In this document: piece by piece, positions 56,283-64,000 of the stretch | How positions within the stretch are numbered: the first letter of the stretch is position 1 | Layout of the letters: every line of letters begins with the position of its first letter | Origin: Euphorbia lathyris | Lineage: Eukaryota > Streptophyta > Magnoliopsida > Malpighiales > Euphorbiaceae | Length of the DNA stretch: 64,000 nt | Direction: 5' to 3' | NCBI RefSeq assembly: GCF_963576675.1 | Contig: NC_088916.1 | Span: 89,669,501 to 89,733,500 of the forward strand | Made by a program: the position numbers and the translations under genes | Notes under the pieces: generated by a model | Databases searched by the model: none | The model's input: the letters and a program-made list of their open reading frames with translations, nothing else | Told to the model about the DNA's origin: nothing

Positions 56283-56739
56283 CAGCTTGGGAAAAAATCC
56301 CGAATCGTTGCTTATCGCGGCCGAGCAGCAGGCTGGGCGCAGTGCCCAGCGGCGTGCTGGGCGCAGTGCCCAGCGGCGGGCTGGGCGCCAGCGCCCAGCT
56401 CGCGGCGAGCAGTGCCCTGCTCGTCGAGCTGGGCGGCAGTGCCCAACTCGCCCGAGCTGGAGTGCCCAGCTCGGCGAGCTGGGCCTCCTGGGCCAAAAAA
56501 TAATTTTTTTTTTATTTATTTTAAACCTGAAAGCTTAAAAAAAAATTAAAAAAAATAAAATAAAATAAAATAAAGTAAAATAAAAGAAAACTAAATAACT
56601 AAAAAAAATATTTATTTATTTATTTATTTATTTTTTTTTACGAACACTTTAAAAAAAAACGTAAAAGAAAACTAAAAAAACTAAACTAAAAGATCAATGT
56701 ATAATCTAAATAAAATAAACCTGAAAAGCTTTATTAAAA
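54640..56739 (-). other. Gene-free internal region of the Athila-type element
   Basis: It holds the polypurine tract next to LTR B, long T- and A-runs (55270-55310, 56240-56280, 56500-56640) and a GC-rich cluster at 56321-56495 made of CTGGGCGCAGTGCCCAGC words. No frame of interest was found; the 123- and 92-codon frames over 56167-56538 are produced by the GC cluster. Confidence 0.6.
56321..56495. repeat. GC-rich palindromic cluster in the internal region
   Basis: Repeated GCTGGGCGCAGTGCCCAGC and CAGCTCGGCGAGCTGGGC units, the latter a relative of the LTR palindrome (CTCGGCGAG core kept). It is set in otherwise very AT-rich DNA. Confidence 0.85.
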
Positions 56740-56800
56740 CTTGGGTTGCCTCCCAAGAAGCGCTACGTTATAGTCGGTGAGCTCGACATAGAATTCCCGC

Positions 56801-57316
56801 CTAGGTGTATGCTGACATTCGTGTTAGGAATTCAAATTCCTGAATAAATAATCCGTACCTGCAAAACGGATTATCAGTTTCAAAGAATTTTAATAAAAAC
56901 AAAGGATAAAATTTAAATAAGTTATGAAAAAATTTAGTTTGCTCCCTTTTTGATTCCCTTGGTAAATCAAAGAGAATGAAAATTTCTGGACTTGGAGCAA
57001 AACCGAACTCTTCTATTTTTGGATTCTTCTCTAGAGGCTCAATTTCAACTAATTCCTCAATTATTGTTGAAACTTTTGGTTTCTCATAATTAGGGATCAG
57101 TTCTTCATTGTTAATGGGAAAAGATATTACCTTATCAACCTGACCTACCAAATTGGGTTCTTTAATTGATTCGTCCGCGGTTGAATCAACTAGGATCCCT
57201 TTTTGTATGCATAAATTTTTAATTGAGGCATACAAATCGTTGGTTTGATCTTCGTGAGTAGATAGAAAGTTAAGCAAATGCGTAATAGACTCCTTATTTC
57301 CATTGTTTCTAGCCAT
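56801..57316 (-). CDS. Unknown 171-codon ORF in the gag position of the Athila-type element
   Basis: ATG at 57316, stop at 56801-56803, about 170 bp after the inner primer site. The N-terminal third is helical and polar (SITHLLNFLSTHEDQTNDLY). The middle is acidic (EELVEIEPLEKNPKIEE). The C-terminal third is aromatic and basic (FDLPRESKREQTKFFHNLFK, FCRYGLFIQEFEFL). There are no zinc knuckle, protease, RT, integrase or membrane segments. It is much shorter than Athila gag (over 500 residues) and shows no gag landmark. It is the only open frame over 120 codons in the element with a normal composition. It could be a retained helper protein, a captured host exon or chance. I do not recognise it. 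Confidence 0.5.
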   Translation of the reverse strand: MARNNGNKESITHLLNFLSTHEDQTNDLYASIKNLCIQKGILVDSTADESIKEPNLVGQVDKVISFPINNEELIPNYEKPKVSTIIEELVEIEPLEKNPKIEEFGFAPSPEIFILFDLPRESKREQTKFFHNLFKFYPLFLLKFFETDNPFCRYGLFIQEFEFLTRMSAYT

Positions 57317-57484
57317 TTTCTCAAAAAAGAAGAATCATTAGAAATAACAATAAAAATTAAAAACAAATATTCACAAAAAGAAAAGTATAAAAACAAGTAT
57401 AAACGATTATAAACAAAGGATAATAACAAGGAATGCCTAAACTAACAAGTCGACATTTGGTTCGATATTGCAGAAGAAATAAAT

Positions 57485-57568
57485 CCCCGGCAACGGCGCC
57501 AAAAACTTGATGATTGGCGGTTGTCGGGTATTTATAGAATTAATCTACTATCCCCGGCAACGGCGCCA
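57485..57568 (-). promoter_or_regulatory. Duplicated tRNA-Asp primer binding site
   Basis: On the minus strand TGGCGCCGTTGCCGGGG occurs twice, at 57568-57552 next to the LTR and again at 57501-57485. Each copy is preceded by CATCAAGTTTT, so about 28 bp including the LTR-proximal tail is duplicated at a 67-bp offset. Confidence 0.88.
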
Positions 57569-57574
57569 AAAACT

Positions 57575-59251
57575 TGATGCGATTTCTGCGAAACCTCACT
57601 AAGGGATAAGTGTACCCCGTCGTTATCAAGTAATAAATTTCTGGTTTAAGTCCAGGTTATCGTCCACAGGATTTATTTCTGCAAGTACCGAGCTACTCGA
57701 TCTCGGATGTTATCTAGGCTTAGGGGGTTTTGAGTTGGTTTGTTTTAATTAATCTACTCCTAGGTTGAATTATGCTAATCCTAGCTAAGTTATCTAATTC
57801 TAGCTAAGTTATTCTACGCCTAACTAAGTTACTCTACCCCTAATTGATCTTTCATTAATGAAACTATTCGAAGGAACATGGTATGAACGATAATGATAAA
57901 GATAGATTATCAAGTCTACTGAATAAAAACCTAATCTGAGTCACTTGTATTCAAGGCGATTAACCCTACTTACCCTCCTGAGGTTCCTAGCGCGTGATTC
58001 CCTAAGGCCGAAACTAGGTCTAAGGCTCAGTAAATTGGCGCTTAATCAACTAAGAGGTCGTCAATCTCCTAGGCTCTGACTAGGTCAGATTCAGCTCGCA
58101 ATATGTGCCTACTAGATTTTGGGGCTTTTGAATGAGTTAAACCAATTGAATAAAGCGTAAGACAGAGATTAGACAAATAATCATAGAACAAAACAAGAGC
58201 TAAATTATTATTAAAGGCGAAGATAATTGTCACAAGATACAATAAGTCAAGTTCAGCAACTGTATCAAAGAGTACAAACATGGAAAGATAAAAGGAGATA
58301 CAAAAATCCCTTTCAGGGAACCTGTTTACTCTGCAGCCGGCGACTTGATCTTAAGGACGGACCTTGATAATTCCTCGAGAAAAAGATTTGAATGAGCTTC
58401 AATGGAGGTTGAGGAAGATGGAGAAGATGGAGAGGAATTACAAGGGGAAAGCTAAAACAATTTACAAAAACGAAAGATATCTAATTTACATTGGAAAAAC
58501 CCTATTTATAGATGCGGCTCGGGCCCTTTTCTTGACCTAATTCGTGTCCTTATTGATGTAGGAAGTCGTGGGGTCCATCGTGGCTTCGTGGGGGCGGAAT
58601 TGGTCTTTTTGACCAATTCCCGCAGGTCTGCTCACCGAGCAGGGCGAGCTGCTCGGCGAGCAGGGCTACTCGCGACGAGCAGCCCCCTGTTCACCGAGCA
58701 GGCGCCTGGCGGCCTGCTCGGCGAGCAGGCTCCTGCTCGCCGAGCAGGCCTCTGGTGGCCTGCTCGGCGAGCAGGCACAGTGCCTGGGCAGTGCCTGGGC
58801 GATGCCTGGGCTACTCGCCGAGCAGCGCCCGGGCTGCGCGTCGATGCTCAATTCACCGAGCGACTACCGGGGGTCCCCGAGACACGATTTTTGCCTGAAA
58901 TTTGATCATGTTTTAACCTGCACACGCACATAAACTCCAAACAACATTAGTCCAAGGGCTAAATTGACCCGCCAATCGCTTATTTGAGCAAACGCTTCGT
59001 TTGGTTCGACTTTTGACGGATCAATTAGCTTCAAAAGATAACGGAATTATAATATGCATGCCATTTTGGTCGTATTTGCCTAAATTGATCATAAAACGAG
59101 CCTAAACAACGAAAAGTAAATAAAACGTTTCCAATTTCTAACTAACTCACACAAAAGCATTTAAATGCGAGAATTGCTCGCTTATTAAATAAATAACGCT
59201 AAAACCCGTCCTAAAACCGTACCCAAAGATAGGGGTTTTTGACCCCTATCA
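57575..59251 (-). repeat. LTR C (5' LTR) with longer palindrome array
   Basis: 1677 bp, TGATGCGATTTC...GACCCCTATCA on the plus strand. Minus-strand TATA box at 58502-58511. It differs from LTR B by scattered substitutions, a few small indels and an extra stretch of palindrome units. Confidence 0.92.
58628..58825. repeat. Array of 15-bp GC palindromes in LTR C
   Basis: Four intact CTGCTCGSCGAGCAG units and three or four with one or two changes (CTGCTCACCGAGCAG, CTGTTCACCGAGCAG, CTACTCGCCGAGCAG) in 198 bp, starting 117 bp upstream of the TATA box. Confidence 0.9.
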
Positions 59252-60838
59252 CCTGGCTATCTATAGTCCAAGGCCCATTTGTACCTATCGAAGTTGTGGC
59301 TGGCCAAACAGTTGTAAAAGCTGAGGCCAAATGGACAGAGGATGATCTTAAGAAGCTCCAAAACCATGCTTCGGCTATCAATATGCTTCACTGTGCGCTC
59401 GATGCTGCAGAATATAATAAATCTCAGGTTGTGAGTCGGCACAAGAGATCTGGGAAAAGCTGGAAGTCACCTACGAGGGAACAAATAAAGTAAAGGAGTC
59501 CAAGGTGAATCAGCAGATGAGACTGTACGAGCTGTTCGAGATGAACAATGATGAGGGCATTTCAGACATGAATGCAAGGTTCACCAACATCATTAATGAG
59601 CTCAAGAGACTTGGAAAAATCTTCACTGAGGAAGTACAAGTCAAAAAGATACTCAGGAGTCTTCCTAAAGATTGGCAAGCAAAGAAGACAGCAGTTGAGG
59701 AAGCTCAGGATTTAACCACCTACAAATATGACGAACTCATCGGTTCATTGCTGACCCATGAGATATCTATGAAGAACTTCGAGGTGAAGGAAAAATCTGA
59801 AGGCAAGAAGCAGAAATCCCTTGTCATGAAAGCTGACTCCACTGACGGGAGCTCAACTGATGATGAGGAGATGGCTATGTTCACAAGGAAGATGAAAAGG
59901 CTATTCAGGAAAAATGACAAATACTCTAAGAAGCCTTACAGAAAGTTTGATAAGTATAAAGCTGACTCAAGTGACAGCAAATACAAAAAGGACAGCTCAA
60001 AGCCCATTACATGCTTTGAGTGCCATCAAACCGGCCATATTAAGTCAAGCTGCCCCACACTGAGGAAAGACAAGAAGAGTGGCAAAAAGGCAATGGTGGC
60101 TACATGGAGTGACAGTGATGAGTCTTCATCCACAGAAACTGAGGCCACCGAGTCAGCGAAGATATGCTTCATGGCTGACGAACTTGCTGAGCCATGCGTC
60201 TCTGAGCATGCTGACCTATCCGTCGCATCAGATGACGAGGAGCAATCAAATGAGGTAATTTCTCTTCCCCAGCTCAGAAACGATATGGTTAATGCCCTGA
60301 GTGATCTCTACACACTTGTCAAGAAGTGTAATAAGAAAGTTAGAGCACTCAGCAGGCGCTGTGACGAAGTGGAAGAGGTCAAACTGAGTGACCTCAGATT
60401 CCTTCTTCAGGACAATACAACTCTGCATGATAACATGAAGATCATACATGAGTCTGTCTCTGAAGTCCAGTCAGTTTCAAAGAAACTGAGAAAGGGCGTC
60501 ACAACTATCCAGAACCAACTAAAGGTTCCAAATAAAAGAAACAGTCCTCTGAGAACTCAGTACCAAGGTACTCAGCAGAGATGGAATCCCCAGCGAAAAG
60601 TCCAGTGTGACTTTTATGGGAAGTTAGGACACACCACTAAGGTGTGCTGGCACGCTCAGCACTGGGGTGCTGACAAGTCAGTGAAACATCCTAAACAGAA
60701 GGTCAGCTGTGACTTCTGTGGAAAGAATGGCCATACTGTTCATGTATGTCGCCATAAAATGAAATATGATGCTTTACCTGTTGCACCTAACAAGCAAGGA
60801 CCTAAAAAGAATTGGGTACCTAAAAGTAACTAGTTACA

Positions 60839-63800
60839 ATGCAGGTAAGCCTGAGATGTGCCGAGAAGTCAAAGAAGTGGTATATTGACAGCGCATGCTC
60901 AAGGCATATGACAGGTGATGAAACTCAGTTCATCACGTTTGAGCGTAAACGAGGAGGGAGCGTAAGTTTTGGAGACAACAAGAAGGGTAATATAGTAGGG
61001 CCAGGAACCATCGGAGGTAATCCTACTATTGAATCTGTCTCCCTAGTCAGCGGACTCAAATATAACTTACTCAGCGTAGCTCAGCTATGTGACAATGGGA
61101 GAAAAGTTATATTTGATGCTACTGGATGTAAAATATACGAGGGTAAAACAAACGAGTTAATCTTAACTGCCCCTCGCATAGATAATGTCTTTATGCTAGA
61201 CTTAGAGAAAAAGTTTTCAAAAACTGTGTGCTTAGTATCAAAGGAAGAGAATTCCTGGCTATGGCACAGGAGACTTGGTCATGTAAGCATGGACCTCCTG
61301 GCCAAACTAGCAAGAAAGCAATTGGTTGAGGGACTGCTTGAACTTAAATTTGAAAAAGATCAATTATGCCACGCTTGCCAAGCTGGAAAACAAACCAAAC
61401 AATCTTTTCATAGCAAAAATATTGTCTCAACTAAGCGTCCGTTAGAGTTACTACACTTGGATCTCTTCGGTTCAGTCCAGCCGTTGAGTCTGGGTGGAAG
61501 AAGATTTTCCTTGGTCATTGTAGATGACTTCTCTCGGTATACGTGGGTCATCTTGCTGACCAGCAAGGATGAAACCTTTGAGACATTTTCAAATTTGGTT
61601 AGAAAAATTGAAAATGAAAAAGACCTAAAATTAGCTCACATCCGTAGTGATAATGGTGGAGAATTCAAAAACCAAAAGTTTGTTGAATTCTGTGAAGCCA
61701 GCGACATTGACCACAATTTTTCTGCTCCTAGAACACCTCAGCAAAATGGGGTTGTAGAAAGGAAGAACAGAACTCTGGTTGAAATAGCCAGGACAATGCT
61801 GGATGAGCATAGGCTTCCAAAGTATTTTTGGGGAGAGGCTGTTAACACAGCATGCTATATTCTTAATAGGGCTCTAGTTAGACCTATATTAAAGAAAACC
61901 CCCTATGAACTTTGGAAAGGACGAAAGCCCAATATTGGATACTTTCGTGCCTTTGGCTGTAGATGTTTTATCTTAAATACCAAAGATAGCTTAGCAAAGT
62001 TTGATTCAAAAGCTGATGAGGCTATCTTTTTGGGCTACTCAACAAACAGCAAAGCATACAGAGTTTTTAATAAGCGAACTCAAGTTTTAGAAGAGTCAGT
62101 ACATGTAGAGTTCGACGAAACTAACCCTGCAGGTAGATACCAGCCGCTGACCGAAGATGATCCACACTCAGTAACCACCGCTGACCAAGAACCAGCTACT
62201 GAGTCATTCACGAAAAGGCTGACCAAGAGTAAGAGTGAATCTACTTCTGACCCATCTACTTCTGCAGAGATTGTTGAAACACAGACATCACAAGAGATGA
62301 ATCTACCTAAAGAGATAAGGATCCCAAGAGGGAACTCAGAGAGTGCGATCCTTGATTCTGCTGGGAATACCCTGATGACGAGGAATCAACTCAGGAAGTA
62401 CCTCAGCAATGTTGCTTTCATCTCAGTTCAAGAACCGAAGAATTTCGCTGAAGCTGAGTACGATGAATTCTGGATGAACGCAATGCAAGAGGAGCTCGAT
62501 CAATTCAGAAGAAACGATGTATGGGAGCTAGTGCCTCATCCAAAGAGTCAAAAGACCATTGGAACAAGATGGGTCTTCAGGAACAAGATGGATGAACAAG
62601 GAAATGTAGTCAGGAACAAAGCAAGGCTTGTAGCTCAGGGCTACAGTCAGCAAGAAGGTATTGACTACGGTGAGACCTTTGCCCCAGTGGCAAGGCTAGA
62701 GGCAATTAGAATTCTATGTGCATATGCATCTTACATGAACTTTAAATTATTCCAAATGGATGTCAAAAGTGCATTTCTTAATGGAGTTATAAACGAGGAG
62801 GTTTATGTTAATCAACCTCCAGGTTTTGAGGACCATAAATTCCCTAACCACGTTTATAAACTCAAAAAGGCTCTGTACGGCCTCAAGCAAGCACCACGTG
62901 CTTGGTATGAGAGGCTGACCAGTTTCCTACTGACTAGAAATTACGTCAGGGGCAAAGCTGATACAACCTTATTCATTAAGAGAAAGGGTAAAGATACCCT
63001 GCTGGCCCAAATTTATGTTGATGATATAATATTTGGTGCAACTAACGAATCAATGTGCAAGGAGTTTAGCAAACAAATGCAGACTGAGTTTGAAATGTCC
63101 ATGATGGGAGAACTCAACTTCTTCCTCGGTCTTCAAATTAAACAAGGAAAGAATGGCATCTTCATCAGTCAAGCCAAATATGCCAAGGAGATATTAAAGA
63201 AATATGACTTGGAGAATTGCAAGCCAATATCCACTCCTATGGGCACTGACACTGTCCTCTGTGCTGACGAGAATGGTAAGTCAGTAGACAGCAAATTATA
63301 TCGAGGTATGATAGGCTCTCTACTTTACTTAACAGCCAGTAGACCGGACATTCAGTTTTCAGTATGCTACTGTGCTAGATATCAATCTAACCCTAAGGAA
63401 TCTCATTACATTGCTGTAAAAAGAATCCTTAGATATTTGCAAAGCTCAGTGAATGCAGGATTATAGTATCCCAATACTCACGATTTCACACTTATTGGAT
63501 ACACTGACGCTGACTATGGACGGGATAAGCTGGAACGTAAAAGCACCTCTGGAGAATGTCACTTCTTAGGAAGCTGTCTGGTATCCTGGTTCAGCAAAAA
63601 GCAGGCGTCAGTAGCCTTGTCTACCACTGAAGCTGAGTACATTGCTGCTGGTCATTGTGTTGCTCAAGTCCTATGGATTAAGCAACAGCTTGAAGACTAT
63701 GGTGTTCAAACGAAGACAATTGAAGTCAAATGTGACAACAAAAGTGCAATTGATCTTTCAAAGAACCCAATTCAACACAGCAGAATGAAGCATGTCAGCA

Positions 63801-63961
63801 TCAGACATCACTTCATTAGAGACCATATACTCAAAGGTGAGATCAAGCTGACCTTTGTCCCAACGGACGAACAGCTTGCGGATATCTTCACGAAGCCACT
63901 GGCTCGTGAGCAGTTCAGCATACTGAGAGAAGCTATCGGTATGTTTAATCCTCTTCAGTAA
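60839..63961 (+). pseudogene. Sirevirus Pol: protease, integrase, RT, RNase H; one internal stop
   Basis: 875 codons to the TAG at 63464-63466, and the same frame continues to TAA at 63959-63961. Protease site at residue 17 reads [10 protein letters not shown]; the usual Gly after Asp-Ser is Ala. Integrase zinc finger H143, H148, C177, C180. Catalytic D208, D271 and E307 (35-residue spacing) with [16 protein letters not shown] Ser/Thr-rich linker spans 430-500. RT has [13 protein letters not shown], then YVDD at 726-729. After the stop come the RNase H motifs YTDADYGRD, STTEAEYIA and CDNKSAIDL. The stop lies between RT and RNase H, so RNase H would be lost. Family: Ty1/copia, Sirevirus type ([37 protein letters not shown]). 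Confidence 0.93.
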
Positions 63962-64000
63962 ATTCCTGTACTAAATGAATATGCATGCTGAGTGAATTAT

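Larger units (their letters stand above)
53018..59251 (-). mobile_element. Athila-type non-autonomous LTR element with unknown ORF, TSD CCTGG
   Basis: LTRs at 53018-54639 (3') and 57575-59251 (5') are flanked by CCTGG (53013-53017, 59252-59256), inserted in the Sirevirus gag. On the minus strand the order is LTR, tRNA-Asp primer sites (two), a 171-codon ORF, the box TTGGGAGGCAACCCAAG, about 2.1 kb without genes, then CTTGGGGACAAG, a GTGTGAGGAGG polypurine tract and the LTR. There is no gag, protease, RT or integrase. The primer, the box and the tract match the Athila element at 24594, so it probably borrowed proteins from that lineage. Confidence 0.9.
52856..60833 (+). pseudogene. Sirevirus Gag, interrupted and frameshifted
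   Basis: The N-terminus (54 codons, MGENSTRFLPGN to NMSAW) lies at 52856-53017. It resumes at 59257 (LSIVQGPFVPIEVV) beyond the inserted element. A 1-bp deletion near 59420 shifts the frame, and the rest reads on to TAG at 60831-60833. From Met at 59505: capsid-like helical region with WQAKKTAVEEAQ, zinc knuckle CFECHQTGHIKSSC (170-183), an acidic/coiled region, and two more knuckle-like motifs at about 368 (CDFYGKLGHTTKVC, second Cys replaced by Tyr) and 402 (CDFCGKNGHTVHVC). Gag packages the element RNA. Pol follows in a different frame. Confidence 0.88.
51660..64000 (+). mobile_element. Sirevirus (Ty1/copia), incomplete at right edge, split by another retroelement
   Basis: A probable 5' LTR ends ACCAACA at 52793, followed by the tRNA-Met primer site, gag (52856 onwards), and pol to 63961. 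After removing the element at 53018-59251 and one CCTGG TSD, the gag frame continues. The pol motif set and the large gag with several zinc knuckles fit the Sirevirus lineage. The 3' LTR, and the extra ORF that some Sireviruses carry after pol, would lie beyond the window. Three lesions (frameshift near 59420, stop at 63464, altered protease site) and the insertion make it dead. Confidence 0.9.

Noticed and set aside
57081..57429. 79-codon minus-strand ORF overlapping the unknown 171-codon ORF
   Set aside because: Different frame, AT-rich, hydrophobic by composition, and the longer frame has more balanced codon use.

Overview
This is a stretch of plant nuclear DNA, most likely from a eudicot. 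The evidence is a spliced Pur-alpha gene with plant-type exon structure, Sirevirus (Ty1/copia), Tat and Athila (Ty3/gypsy) retrotransposons, an Au-type SINE head, plant hAT and Mutator MITEs, and a plant mobile domain gene relic. I cannot name the species. All boundaries, splice sites and target-site duplications (TSDs) were read by eye from the sequence.

Layout. 1-1.26 kb: decayed plant mobile domain (MAIN-like) gene, open at the left edge. 2.6-11.0 kb: the one gene that looks intact, PUR-ALPHA (five exons, 305 codons), whose long introns have collected two hAT MITEs, a 326-bp tandem duplication, a short TIR element, a SINE head and an antisense RNase H relic. 11-16.3 kb: a MITE field, including two hAT-type elements with readable 8-bp TSDs, one of which splits a small reading frame. 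16.6-23.9 kb: a TSD-bounded 1.9-kb solo LTR, LTR debris and a duplicated small-ORF repeat.

23.9-43.85 kb is a nest about 20 kb long. A small hAT-type element (TSD GTATAAAG) holds a LINE fragment; the LINE holds an Athila-type element (TSD ATGAC); that element's left LTR holds a young Tat element (TSD TTATC) with gag-pol on the minus strand and an antisense coiled-coil ORF. The same hAT also holds two solo LTRs (TSDs GTGTG and GTGCA). 44.3-46.9 kb: another 1.9-kb-class solo LTR, itself interrupted by a 704-bp solo LTR (TSD CATGT). 46.9-48.8 kb: a MITE holding a 1.39-kb Pack-MULE (10-bp TSD) that has captured the signal-peptide and prodomain end of a subtilase gene. 50.5 kb: two exons of a possible small basic nuclear protein.

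51.7 kb to the right edge: a Sirevirus whose gag is split by a 6.2-kb Athila-type non-autonomous element (TSD CCTGG). That inner element has tRNA-Asp primer sites in duplicate, lacks gag and pol, and carries a 171-codon ORF of unknown function. Its LTRs, and the solo LTR at 41.6 kb, hold arrays of a 15-bp GC palindrome placed about 117 bp upstream of the TATA box. The best leads for something new are this ORF, the palindrome arrays, the truncated antisense ORF of the Tat element, and the two GC-AG introns in PUR-ALPHA. No retroelement here looks autonomous; each has stops, frameshifts or deletions.
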